Positions 22,496 through 34,159 of a DNA stretch of 64,000 nucleotides are shown here, piece after piece. The notes beneath the pieces were generated by a model. That model saw only the letters and a list, made by a program, of their open reading frames with translations, made no database searches and had not been told where the DNA came from. A program made the translations under genes and the position numbers. The stretch covers positions 91,288,708 to 91,352,707 of the forward strand of contig OX104127.1 of NCBI GenBank assembly GCA_944470555.2, in the 5' to 3' direction. The DNA comes from Heterobilharzia americana. Lineage: Eukaryota > Platyhelminthes > Trematoda > Strigeidida > Schistosomatidae. Every line of letters begins with the position of its first letter. Position 1 is the stretch's first letter.

Positions 22496-22771
22496 AGAAA
22501 TTGTTTTGGTATGGATGTAGGATTTAGTGGAAAACATGGACTTATAAAATACTAGTTTGAGTAAAGCTTTATATATGAACACAAAAGTAAGCTAAACTAT
22601 TTAGGATTGTAGACATAAAGAGGAAGTTCAAAAATTGGAAGGTTTCATGTTAAAGGACACTTGGAAATCCGTTATTCCAAAAGGAGTTTAATTTTAGTGG
22701 TAGTATCTGTTATTTCTAAACTCAACCTAAGTTAAATTTTGAGGAGGTTGTGGAGATTTGGAAATATTTCA

Positions 22772-23035
22772 AGTTGTTATTCATCGAAGACTGACATCAG
22801 TTGGAGGAACAAAGGAAACCTGGGAGCACTGGACAGCTGTTTCGTCCTAGTATGGGACTCCTCAGCAGTGCGCACCCACGACCCCACCAGCAGGGATCGA
22901 ACCCGCGACCAGCCCGTTACCATTGAGCCACTGGGTCAGAATCCAATGCTCCATACTAGGACGAAACAGCTGTCCAGTGCTCCCAGGTTTCCTTTGTTCC
23001 TCCAACTGATGTCAGTCTTCGATGAATAACAACTT
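22772..23035. repeat. SINE2 foldback copy, best preserved
   Basis: Left arm 22772-22858 and right arm 22948-23035 are inverted copies over about 88 bp, near perfect. Both contain gacatcagttggaggaac and the gcactggacagctg block. The centre (22859-22947) carries, on the minus strand, an A-box-like TGGCTCAATGG (22920-22931) and B box GGTTCGATCC (22894-22903). On the minus strand the order is tRNA-like head, hammerhead, tail. The plus strand has only the 3' half of a hammerhead. The family is not the SM-alpha type, although the ribozyme core is similar. Confidence 0.85.
22826..22871 (-). ncRNA. Complete hammerhead ribozyme in SINE2
   Basis: Read 5' to 3' on the minus strand: stem I GCACTG (22871-22866), core CTGAGGA (22865-22859), stem II GTCC (22858-22855), seven-base loop, GGAC (22847-22844), GAAA (22843-22840), stem III ACAG/CTGT (22840-22833), cleavage base C (22832) in a GUC triplet, then CAGTGC (22831-22826). 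All core bases are conserved and all stems pair. Stem III is a self-complementary 8-mer, as in ribozymes that work best as dimers. Confidence 0.9.
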
Positions 23036-23694
23036 CAACCTAAGTTGTTTCATCTAACTTGCTACCCCTTTTAGGATCTAGAAGGTTCGAAGTCTGAAGT
23101 CTTTTGATAGGCTATTGAGAGTCCGTTACGTAATCGAAAATGATTTATTCATGTCCGTCATATGGTTCTCTTAAAGTAAGTATTGAAGGTCTTATTTGCA
23201 CCTTTACTCAACCATGAGCACTGTAGATAAAATTCCTGTAGCAGTGTCCAATGTAACTTACTTCACAAGCGTAATCTTGGTGTCACTATTGGACATGTGG
23301 AAAATCTGGTTTGTAATTTTGCACCATTAGAAGTCCGTTGAATGAACCTACGTAGATTATGAAGTAATATCTCACTGATCTTATCTACTCTAAATTGTAA
23401 CCACTTGCATAATATAATCATAAAAGTTCAGACTATACTACTTAGTAATATCCTGAAGGGATTCGGGCTCCGAGTTCGAACTAATTACTGTAAAGATGTA
23501 TGAATATAATCCCAGCATGTATAATAACTTGAAATTACCTTTTTCCTCTACTTCAGTAATATATTTCCTGGTGAATCTATCCGAATGACCGTTTCTGATT
23601 ATTAATTTGGGTTAAGTTATCGATCCGGTAATTCTTATCAGACTTCCCCATACTGAAAGGAGATCAGTCCAGAAGAAATGTGTACTATCCCGTC

Positions 23695-24740
23695 CACTAG
23701 TGCTAGAATACGCAGATAACATAGTCCTGTTAGGTGAAGATGTAGAGTCTTCTGAACACTTTGAGTGGCAATTTGAGAATGTTTGGGAGGTGTTTCTCAC
23801 CACCCAAACGCAAATTATTTCTCTAGGATTGGTCTTCAACGGTGCCCCACCACGGCTAACAATAGAGAGGGTAGTGCTTGAGTGTGTCGATCACTTCACT
23901 TACCTGGGAAGTAAGATCACCTCTACTCTGGTGGTTCAGTTGCCGATGAAATCTCTACACGAATACAGAAAGCTCAACTGACTTTCGCCAACTAACACCA
24001 CCTACAGCGCCACCTTGATATCCGATTGTCTATTAAGGATGGCGTGTATTGCACAGCAGTCCCCTCTGTTCTACTGTATGGCTGTGAAACATGGTCATTG
24101 TAGGTGGAAGACATGAGAAAGCTTCAAGTGTTTGACCAGCGTTGCCTTCGTAGTATAGGCTGCCGTATTCCATGGTGTCACCATGTGAGTAACACAGAAG
24201 TCAGGTGTAGAGTTTTAGGGAGTTGAGGTAAATTAGTTGACGATGTTGTTAACCTTTATCGACTGAGATAGCTGGTTGGGACATGTGTTACGTATGCCTA
24301 GTCGCCAATTGCCTCGTCACACAATGTTGGTCGAAGTAGGTTCAGGTTGGAAGAGGCCCGAGTTGTACAGACTAAAACGGGGCATAAATGTATGAAGTCT
24401 TTAACTGTTGGTTTTAGTCATGTAGAGAGGGCGATGCAGACTGCGTGGTTGGTGTCCGTGGGACAAGAGGAACCAGTGGTTGGAGCCTGACTCTAGGTGA
24501 TATGGCTGAGAACCGAAGTCAGTGGTGCAGATGTATACACACATTATCCTCATCTTAACGACGTTATACCTAATCTCACTATTTTCTCATTCTTCCTTTC
24601 TCTCTTTTCGTAGTTTGTATTTCTTCTGACTGAATTTTCTTATCATCATCTGGCACTTTATTGACATTTTACTTGATATACTAGTTGAAATGAGCTGTGG
24701 CAACTCGGTCAGTAATACCTGGTCCTATTTTGATTTGGAT
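23695..24740 (+). mobile_element. RTE-like family B, defective copy
   Basis: Plus strand: LEYADNIVLLGED (Asp to Asn at the second catalytic position), then VDHFTYLGSKI, the shared frameshift and stop, LLYGCETWSL, the WLGH block, and a 3' tail ending cctattttgatttgg. It lies inverted to 9440-10910 and shares with it a 305-bp identical tract (23744-24048) and a second at 24262-24385. Confidence 0.85.
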
Positions 24741-24829
24741 GGATGGACCACTAGTACGTTCAGTAAGTAGGAAGAATTTCGGTAAAGTTTTTCTTCAGTA
24801 TGAACAGACTTTATACACACAATGTAAGG

Positions 24830-25010
24830 ATATGGCTCATTGGTTTAGTCAGGTGAGTTTCAACTGATGGATTACAGGTTCAAATCCCCCTCCGCCTACC
24901 GAGGTTTGAACAGCCAGGTAGTATCATTGGCCGTCACACAATATTTTTGACTCACTGCCTGCTGAACGGATGTGTGCAAGGTTGCTTAGTGCCTATATAA
25001 CAGTAAATAT
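24830..25010 (+). repeat. tRNA-derived SINE
   Basis: A head beginning tggctcattggtttagtc is followed by B box GGTTCAAATCC (24877-24887) and a body with ggccgtcacacaatattt and gtgcctatataacag. A related fragment lies at 17610-17790. Confidence 0.65.
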
Positions 25011-25469
25011 ATCACCCTCTTGCCATGTACTCTGCCTGTTACCGAAATACACCGCACTTACTGAGATTTACTAGCATAACAGAATTTATTAATAAGTCAT
25101 GAGTGACATCTTTCCCTATGGATATTAGTAAGGTTTGAGCTATGTCGCATAGTGTCTAACTTCTCATTATGTTATATGTTGTCGACTAAACTCCTAAAAA
25201 ATTACATCATAGATCTCACTGAGGCATTTGTACACGTAGCCTTCTTTTTTAAGCGAATCGGAAGAAAGTTTAAGATTTTCAAATACACCTAGCTAACGAT
25301 TTGTATAAAGCTTGAGACCCACAACAATAGATTTTCCTTGACTGCAATCAAAATAGCCCACAAATTTATATTTAACAACTTCATCTCAAATAAAACATGA
25401 AAAGAGAATTAATTGAAAAGCATATTATTTTAACAGATGTATGAACAGTATAATTGCTTGTATTATACC

Positions 25470-25742
25470 GTCATTGATTGGACCGAATTGATCGGTTTCT
25501 ATTGGCATATAGGCTCCTGTGAGGATGCCTCGATATTACCTGTGTTCTAATTACAGTAATGATGGATAGTGGCTCGGTGGTATAGTTGTTAACGCTCTGG
25601 CGTTTGAAGCGATCTCTCCCAAGTTCGAATTTCGGCTGGAACAACATCATTCACCGGGAGGCAGGTACATCTAGCTGACGAGTCCCAAATAGGACGAAAT
25701 GCGCATCCTGGATTCCACTGCTAGCCACTGTCCATCATTACT
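25470..25742 (+). repeat. SINE alpha (SM-alpha-like), full unit
   Basis: Starts near attgatcggtttctattggc and has a tRNA-like head (gtggctcggtggtatag, then agttcgaattt at about 25622) and an intact hammerhead. Inner short inverted pieces (agtaatgatggatagtgg at about 25556 and ccactgtccatcattact at 25725-25742) close the unit. Confidence 0.85.
25669..25713 (+). ncRNA. Intact Schistosoma-type hammerhead ribozyme
   Basis: Stem I ATCTAG (25669-25674) pairs with CTGGAT (25708-25713), one G-U pair. Core CTGACGA is at 25675-25681, stem II GTCC/GGAC at 25682-25685 and 25692-25695, GAAA at 25696-25699, stem III ATGC/GCAT at 25699-25706, cleavage base C25707. This is the known SM-alpha design. Confidence 0.93.
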
Positions 25743-26329
25743 AGGTTTATGGATATTTAACAAAGAAAACTTGTTTAAACAGATACTTCTCCTGGTATTT
25801 ACATATTAAGAATTAGAAATCAACATTTTATGTTATCACATTCAATAACATGAGATAAATGTGTGACTAAAAAGCAGCTGACATCGAAATATGTTTTTTT
25901 TTATTTCCAGAAGGAAGGAACGAGATTTATTTCTGGTAATATCTATGCTATGGAAAGTAAACAATTTTTACTTTAAACTTGAACATCATAAATTGTTCAG
26001 TTTTTAAAGTGATAACCTTCTTAGCATTGAAATACAATTCTTATTTAATAATGAGAAAATTTAACTTGATAGTCATCATATGGTTGATTGTAGAGAATAC
26101 CTTTATTGCATAAACCTCTATGATAATACCTAACTTCCTATGTACCAGTTAGGTAGAGCCAATGACTTTCCTATTCAAAGTCATTTGACCGGGTGAGTTA
26201 ATCATCCCTTCTTTGGTGAAGTTGCGTTGATGGTGGCCTGTACCACATATTCCAATGAAGTGTTTCATTTCAAAGATAAGTGCAGTAACAATGCTTTATG
26301 CGAACATTGGGTAGTGAGTGGTTTGTGAT

Positions 26330-26990
26330 GGAGGATTAGAAGGTAAAGATGACGGGTGTGTACAGTGATCCAAAGGAACTTCAGGTACCTGAAAAAGAAG
26401 GATTAGTGCGTGACCACAGAGAGCACTGACATCTGCTTGAGGCCAGTCGTGTATGACCTTTTTGATGCCACAAAAACTGACCTGTTTATGGAAGATGTAG
26501 TCGGACGTTTGTCCTGTGATTTTGGATCACTATTGATGACTGGTATAAGCCACCATAATGCACTATCTGTTTGTTTAAAAACATGTTAAGGGTAACTGCC
26601 TTTTGCCTAACCACTATCCGACAGACCTTTCTGGTATGGCAGGACCTCGAGGTAATAAGCGTTCCACCAGCATAGCTGGTTGGGTCATCGTGATACACAA
26701 GCTTGACTACCATGTCACGGTAGCGGCTATCGGTCGGGATATATGCGTAACGCAACTCTTCTTCGAGAATTCCTATGTAATTTGCAAGTACTGCCAGGAA
26801 TAAAATTCACTATGTTTATTAAGGAATTCCGAAATGAGAGCAACTCTCGGGTGTTCTGAGGAAGAAAGAAGGCAACCATGAGGACCGCTGTTCAACCTTG
26901 CCAACTTAGACAAAATCTCCTCATCCGCTGTTACTTGACCACTATTGTTTTATTTCAAAATCTTCAACTGCCAATAGTATCACAGGTTGA
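26330..26990 (-). other. Unclassified coding-like repeat region
   Basis: Minus strand holds an 89-residue frame (26486-26755) with MRYAYIPTDSRYRDM and KLVYHDDPTSYAGG. I cannot assign it. The part at 26385-26478 is related to 893-985, so the whole may belong to an old mobile element rather than a host gene. Confidence 0.35.
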
Positions 26991-27084
26991 TATATTTTTC
27001 ACTTTCTAAAAAGTGAAGATATGAGTTCACATCCAGTGGGAATCATCAAACAGGATTATAAAAAATGACTTCATAAGACAATAA

Positions 27085-28105
27085 TCGTGATGCTTTTGAA
27101 GTGATAACAGGAGTAAAACAAGACTGCATGCTATCACCCATGATATTCCTGACTGTGGTGGACTGGATCATGCAACAAACAGTGAGGAGCGAGAAGAGGG
27201 ACATAGGCTGGACCGCAGAAAAGAACCTAGAAGACTTGGATTTTGCCGATGACTTATGTCTGAAGATCTACAGGCGAAAACTAACAAGTTGACAGAAGAG
27301 GCAGGGCAGCGAAGACGGAACTTCGAGTGAACGTAGAGAAGACAGAGGTGATGAAGATACCCAACCAACAACAACAGCAACAACAAGCTCCAATCACCAT
27401 CAACTGGAAAAAGCTTAAAGGAAGTAGCCTCCTTCACCTATCTAGGCACGGCAGCACTGCTTCAACTACAGGCAGCGGCACAGACAACAACGTCAAGGTC
27501 AGGATCGGAAAGACAGCAAGACAGGCGTTCATTAACCTGAAACCAGTGGGGAGATCTTCTGCACTCAGCATGTGGAACAACATCCAGATTTTCAACACCA
27601 ACGTCAAGTCAGTGCTTATATTTGATGGTTGAGAGACTTGGTGCGTTACCAAAGGGATTTCCAACAAACTACAGATATTCATCAACAACTGCCTACAATG
27701 GCTCGTTACTGAAGCTCAGATGGATTGCGAGAAAGAATGAGCAACAAGGAACTCTGGCTGGCTGGCTGGCTGGCTTGCTGGCAACGAACCAACCAAGAAG
27801 CCATCTCTGAACAAATATGCAGTGGAAGGTAGTGGAGATGGATTGGATTGGGCATACACTGAGAAGGCCGACTGGGGACATAACGCACCAGGCCAGGCAC
27901 TCGAGTGGAACCCAGATGGGAAGCGACGAGTTGGGTGTCCGAGGCGAGGGTGACATGGAGGAGAACGTTTTGGGAAGAAATGAGAGCTTGTGGGCTATCG
28001 TGGAGTCAGGTTCAAAAGATTTCAGAGAACAGAGTGCACTGGAGACGTGCTACTGAAGCCCTATGTTCCATTAGGAACCCAAGGGACAAATAAATAATAA
28101 TATAG
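27085..28105 (+). mobile_element. RTE-like family A, 5'-truncated copy with target duplication
   Basis: Starts at the RT motif VITGVKQDCMLSPMIF and continues with GWTAEKNLEDLDFADDLCL (catalytic FADD kept), MNVEKTEVMKIPN, a Gln run, LLYG-like break, CTGG tetranucleotide repeat near 27755-27775, WRRTFWEEMRACGLSW and a 3' TAA-like tail. It is bounded by a GACAATAA duplication at 27077-27084 and 28106-28113, which fixes both ends. Confidence 0.9.
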
Positions 28106-30419
28106 GACAATAACCACCAGAGGAACCTCCTAAATAACATTACAAACTAACTGTCTGCAACTCTGTTAATGGAGATGACAGTTTATTCTGTAAAAATACA
28201 TGTCACATGAATAATCTGCTGTCACCCAGTTACTATCATTTGACCATTTGATTCAATGTTGAGGAATAACAAAGCAAACGTTTCCTTTGTTTGCATAAAA
28301 TGAAAAGGCAGACCAATAAAACTTTGAAGTGATAAATATATAGAAAGCTTTCATAGAATGGCTAGTTTACATGCTGTTAAAGCTAAAAGTCTGATTAGAA
28401 ACAAAAGTCCAGTTGTATATGATATCAGTCATATCCAATGAATCTGCTACTCAAATGGAAAAAGCCGGATTGAAAGAAAGTACCTACCACTTCTTAAAGC
28501 GAAAAAGCATGAAATCCAAATCTCACAGAAGGATCTTCATTTCTGAGCTAAAAACGATGTTTTGTTAAAACCACGAACTGGCAACCTAAAGAAAAATATA
28601 ACGAGGCTAGCTAACTGGACATACTCAGAGATAGATACCCTCTTACTACCTTGTGATCTCTAACCACTTCATGGAAATTTGTTTCCTGTGATCAGTTCTG
28701 AGTGCGTAAACCAGTTGACTTCCTTCTATGGAGCTAACCACGTAGATTTTTCCAAGCAAATTTGAGGGATGAGTAACACCATTCTGAGTGGTTTCTCAGG
28801 CAAAAATAGATCGATAAGAAGTCTCATAACTGAACAGCAGTAGCTACCAGCTTCAATAGACCTTGATTCACATTCATTTGTAAGTGTCCAAAAGGCTATA
28901 CACCTCCACATTGTTTGTACTGCTGGTGCCTTAGGTATCCACTTGGAAAATCCTAATCTTTGCACGCGAATTAATTAAGTTAAGCGCTTATTTGGTATTA
29001 ATCTCAAGTCTGTAAAATCATTCGTCTGTCATTATATTCATTTATGTCTCTATACTCTTTCGTTTCACATATCACTTTCGAAATACTCACTCATATTATA
29101 CGACCCCTTAGCCAAACTTTATAGTTTTTACAGTATCTATCGTTTTTTCTTTTGTCTTCATTTTTTATAAAATTTTGAGCATTCATTTATTCTTTTTACC
29201 TGTTATCAAGCCTAACAAGTTATTATAACTACTATAGATGTTTATAGAAAGAACTTTAGATGATTGTGTGCACAACTTCAAAAATGAAACTATCAAAAAG
29301 AAATCTCTTCATTGGGCAACACTTTCTTTCAGTGATTACTAATCGATAATTAAATGTGACAGAAGATAACTTAGATTTGCAAACTAGTCCAAGTATGAAA
29401 TGATGACATCACAATTAGGAGGTATGAAATAGTTGTCATGGGTTTTAAACTAACAGAATCTATATCATGCATCCGTTTTCGAATGGCTTAGCTACACAAT
29501 TTCAGTTCGATCGTGTAGTTTCTTAAATGAAGATAATATGAGTTACTTTGTTTTTCACGATGCAAACTAATCTAGCTGTATAATGAACTCCTTTCCGATT
29601 CAAGTCAACTAGACTTAATTAGAGACAGGACCTAGCTAAGTGATCCTTAAAAAACGATTAGTTTTCTGATCCAGGAAAAATCCAGCCATCATGTATATGT
29701 ATATCCTACCAGCCTACAGAAAAACGCTTATCGTTGTGTCATTTATACACTGTATTACTTTATTATCATAGAATTTACCTTTGTAGCAGTTAATAGTCAC
29801 AATGCATATCTGGTTAGTACAAAAATCTTGTAATTTAAACAAACTTTCACTTTTAGCTTATAAATAATGAACATTGAGCATTTTTGATTTTGAAGAACTT
29901 AAAATAATTGAGAGAATTCCGCTAATTTACTTCCGTTAACTTACTTACAATCTCGATAAAAGTGTTATTTTTTCAGATATTCCCATCTGTGCCATTCACG
30001 ATGATGTTAAGTCACGTAACTTCATAGCCACAGTTTAAATGAAATCGATACAATTCTGTTAACACTGAAAACCATACATTATGACGATACTCACTATTGA
30101 CTAGCAGGTTAGCATACTCACTTTAATCCTTAAAGAGATTGGTAAGTTGTGAGCCAAAAAAGGTCTTAATGCTTTAAACTGTAACAGTTACTGACGCTGT
30201 TTCAGATCTGTGATGGCATCTTTGTTTCGTCGAGGTTTCCAATATATTTTGCTGAATGTCACTAACTAATATGAAACTTGAGTTTATAGTATTCTTTCCA
30301 GTACCCTTAATTGTTTAATAAATTAGTCTATTCCTACATTATGATATAGCTGAATACTTTTAGCATTCGATTACCAAACAGTTGACTGTATGCTTAGTCC
30401 TTATTCATCTATAGTGATT
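28106..30419. other. Unassigned AT-rich intergenic sequence
   Basis: No SINE head, retroelement motif or exon-like segment was recognised in about 2.3 kb. A 79-residue minus frame (28726-28965) has no recognisable features. Confidence 0.5.
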
Positions 30420-30590
30420 GTTGATAGTGGGTAACGGTGGAATCCGGGATGCGAGTTTTGTCTTATTTGGGAATCAGCTGAATTTACTTACCAATGGGCG
30501 TTGTTTATCCCATTAGGACCGGTCACTTCCAATGCCAGAGCTTTATTCACTAGACTACTTAGTCACGATATTCACCTCGTGTGCGATGAG
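30420..30590 (-). repeat. SINE alpha, decayed
   Basis: Minus strand shows the hammerhead 3' side (ggtggaatccgggatgcga on the plus strand) with a broken core (CTGATTC) and the tRNA-like head (ccagagctttattcactaga). Inactive. Confidence 0.7.
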
Positions 30591-30629
30591 TACTGTTTTT
30601 ATGTTGTTGCTTTTATTGTCTGATTGTTG

Positions 30630-31130
30630 AATGAACCGAATTGATCTGTTTCTATTGGCATATTGGCTTCTGTGCTAGTGCCTTGGTATTGCCTGTGTTT
30701 TCAACTTTATAGTAATGATGTAAAGTGGCTAGCGGTGGAATTCAGAACGCGCATCTCGCCAGGTGGGTGAATCTACTTTCCAGTAGGCGATTCTGCTCGT
30801 ATTTCGACGTGATCCCGGGGTCGATCCCTTTAAACCCCAGAGCTTTATCCACTAGACAACCGAGTTACTTAGTGGATAGCTGTCTGGCGCTTAAAGCGAT
30901 TGGTCTCAAATTCGAGTCTTAGTGGAAACAACATCGCCCACTGAGAGTTACATACATCCAACTGACGGGTCCCAAATATGATGTAACGCGCATCCTGGAT
31001 TCCACTGCTAGTCATTATCTATCATTACTGTAAGATTGGAACGACAGGCAATATCAAGGCATCCGCTCAGGAGCTGACATGCCAGTAGAAACCGATGAAT
31101 TTGGTCCAATCAGATATGGAGTAATATAAG
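30630..31130. repeat. SINE alpha head-to-head foldback
   Basis: A minus-strand unit (30630-30870) faces a plus-strand unit (30865-31130). Outer arms both contain a gatctgtttctattggcat-type block and tattgcctgt. The plus unit has CTGACGG and GTAA in place of CTGACGA and GAAA, so both ribozyme halves are probably dead. Confidence 0.75.
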
Positions 31131-32019
31131 TCTCCTTCTAACCCTTAGAATTTTCAATCCTCAATAATAATCCCTATATGTATAAGTATATTTCGGTTTT
31201 ATCAGTGTGTTTACAGAAAACATAAATTTAGTGATATGCATGTTACTTAATTCTTTTGAGGTTGGATAAAGTTAAATTGTTTATACAGACGCAGATATCC
31301 AGATATCTTTATATAATTTAGGTGACATGAGAGAGTAAACGGAACAATAAATCCCAACGTCTATTTATAGACCTGATATCTCCAATTAAAATAAACGCGG
31401 TTATTTTTATTTACAGTAAACTGAACCAAATGTGATGCAGCTTGAAATCTACTCCACAATCTGTCACATAAGTCACTTTCGCCTGCGTTAGTTATCTAAG
31501 GCATAACCTTGGATATCCTTCTAATAGTCTGTTGTTGGTACATAAGTAGAGTGTGGTTTAAAATGACTCATACTCTGCACAACTGTATATTTCGAAAACA
31601 GTCAAGTAGTATTTCTCTTCGTAATTATCATTCGTTTAACAACAACCTGAGGTACAAATCACATGAATAGATTATAAACTGTGCCTGTTCTCAGTCTTTA
31701 CTTTCATTCTTATAATTTAAGAAGATACCGTCAGGATATACAGCAGCGCTCACTTAATCTATCCACTTCTCAGGGAGAAGTGTTGCGAAGGCATAGCAGT
31801 TTTCTCAGGTTCTACTTTAATTACCAAACGTTCAAGACCTGAAGGATTCTCACCCTATTGTTTCGGCATTTCAGAAAGTAAAGTGTGAATTTAGTTTTAG
31901 TGTATGAAGGTAACTTAGTATTCAAGTGACCTTTACGGCTCGTTCTTACAATTACGAATAGTAAATAGATGATAGTGGCACTGTATCGCGAATTGATGGA
32001 AATCGAAAACTGCGGACCG
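31131..32019. other. Unassigned AT-rich sequence
   Basis: No coding motif or repeat head recognised. Confidence 0.5.
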
Positions 32020-32220
32020 TTGAAATGCAATCCAATGGCTGAATGGTCAATACAGTCTCCATGAGACCTGAAAGTCCTGAATCGGATTCTTAACGCGGTT
32101 GTAGATACCTACTGCTGAGAAGTCCCACACTAGGATGGAGCAGCTGTCCAGTACTGCCAGATTTCGATGGTTTTCTAACTGATGTCAGTTCGTAATGAAT
32201 ACTATCTTGAAATAGAAAAT
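32020..32220 (+). repeat. SINE2 copy, decayed hammerhead
   Basis: tRNA-like head (aatggctgaatggtcaatac) leads to CTGAGAA, stem II GTCCC/AGGAT, GGAG in place of GAAA, and agcagctgtccagtac, then the arm tail ctaactgatgtcagtt. The core is broken at two positions. Confidence 0.7.
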
Positions 32221-32390
32221 TAATAATTCATCAATCGATCACCAAATACTAATTAATCAGTGAGTGACTTCTTAATTACCATTTTTTTTAATATGCTTGT
32301 AATTCTCTGTTGTTTTACTGGATCAAATTTTTCAACCTCTATTGGTATATGGGCTCCTATGCGGAGGCCTTAATATTACCTGAATGTTCA

Positions 32391-32745
32391 TTATGAAAAT
32401 TTATTTGGGTGTGGCTAGCAGAAGAATCCAGGATGCACGTTTCACCCTATTTAGGACTTGTCAGCTAGATGTACCTGCATCCCAGTGAGTGATGTTGTTC
32501 CCACTACGACTCGTACCCATCGCTTCAGTTGCCAAAGCGTTATCCACCAGGCCACTGAAGTACGATGGCCCCCTCTTGTACAACAGGTGTTACTTATTAC
32601 TATTTGCTAATATGCTTGTAATTCTCCGTGGGAACAACATCACTCACTGGAATACAGGTACATGCAGCTGAAGGGTCCCAAATAGGACAAAACACGTATT
32701 CTGGACTCTTCTGCTAACCACACCCAAGTAAATTATCATAGTGAT
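32391..32745. repeat. SINE alpha foldback with two inverted units
   Basis: Left arm 32391-32500 (minus-strand hammerhead, CTGACAA core) and right arm 32625-32745 (plus-strand, CTGAAGG and AAAA in the core) are inverted, with ttatttgggtgtggctagca on the left mirrored by tgctaaccacacccaagtaa on the right. The tRNA-like head (gcgttatccaccagg) is inside. Both ribozymes carry core changes. Confidence 0.8.
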
Positions 32746-33475
32746 TTCTAAAGTTCATCCATAAGTGCAAATAAGTCATCTCTGTAACGATGGTATTGAA
32801 AAGTCAGAAATAGTTTGTAGACAGTCACAATATAGCGCATCATATTTCTTAGCTTATATCTGTGAACAAGAGGATTTACCAGTAATCTGTTTAAATCTTC
32901 ACCTACTTTCCTGAACCTCGAAACTGAGATACTCGTGATAGATATTTTGAGATTTAAAAACACTTAGCCATGTCTTCACCGTTTTTGACAGCTAAGAACG
33001 TTTCCTATCGACAATTTAATACTGTTATTGAAGAGGTATCGCTATAATTTGATCCTCAAAAATTCGAAATTAATTTCTAAAAACTTACCTTAATTACCAT
33101 AGAAATTGTTTTTCTATACTAGATAAGTAGATTTTCACTTTTCATTCGCCCATTTATTGATTTACACAATATTGTTCATCACATGAAAAGAATCACTATA
33201 TAGGTAAGTTTTAATATAATCCCAGTGTGAAAAGAATGTTTTCGTTTGATGAAGATGTATACTAACGATAACAAAATCAATAGGTAAATCAAAACTACAT
33301 GTGAACGGATATATATGTTGAGTGAAATTCTCTTGAAATATAAAGCTATTTAACCAATGGTTCATTTCGAGGGATTCTAGAGTTCATCAGTGACATTTGA
33401 TGGAGAGCTTCAACCAGCTGTTTACAAGACCAGTAAATTTAAAAAGATTGTAGGTCATCATTAAGATTGATCTTG

Positions 33476-33478
<3 letters not shown>

Positions 33479-33557
<79 letters not shown>

Positions 33558-33602
33558 AGAGAGAGAGAGACAGGGAGAGAGAAAGAAAAAAAGAAAGAGG
33601 GA
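33479..33602. repeat. TA microsatellite joined to GA-rich tract
   Basis: About 77 bp of TA repeat (33479-33555) directly followed by an imperfect GA/AAAG purine tract to about 33602. Confidence 0.95.
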
Positions 33603-33839
33603 AACAATATATGTACACAGCAAAAAAGTTTGTTTTTATCTTAGAATATTTACGTACTTCGAAACAAATAAAGGGAAAACAAAGTCTTTTAAATGAATGT
33701 ATTCATCTTAAAATCTTGACACATGATGTCGACCAGTCCCACTTGTCAAAATCGTCAAGTCTACCTAAATTATTTGTAAACTATGGTTTCAAAAATGTCA
33801 ATTAAAATACTGCAATAAATACAAGTTTATAATGGGTAA

Positions 33840-33965
33840 TGATTGAAGGTGAAATGAAAACTTGGACCGCGTCAGCATTCGGACCAACGACCACCGAGTT
33901 TCCAACTGGATGCTCTACCAAGTGAACTATATGGTCCAACTGCTGACCAGATTTTTATTTCACTT
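33840..33965 (-). repeat. tRNA-derived SINE
   Basis: Minus strand shows A box TAGTTCACTTGG within TAGTTCACTTGGTAGAGCA (33911-33929) and B box GGTCCGAATGC (33875-33885), with normal tRNA-like spacing. The block attgaaggtgaaatgaaaa at about 33843 recurs at about 34167, suggesting a second truncated copy. Confidence 0.75.
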
Positions 33966-34159
33966 CAATCACCCAGGATTTTGCCCGACTACCATATGAA
34001 TTCGTGATGCATTATTACCGCTTGATAGTATTCACACTGGCTACCTAGTTAGAGCTTCTCATCCCAATCCATATCTAACTGAATTAAAGAGAGGAAGCAT
34101 CATACTGATTATCATTTGACTATCTGAGATAGCCGTAGTTTGGCAGACTAGTATTGATA

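Noticed and set aside
9000..28110. One large palindrome centred in the window
   Set aside because: The inverted pairs have different centres (about 14.2, 15.4, 17.0 and 23.2 kb), so they are separate pairs.
33467..33805. 112-residue frame beginning in an Ile-Tyr repeat
   Set aside because: The repeat is the TA microsatellite translated; not a protein.
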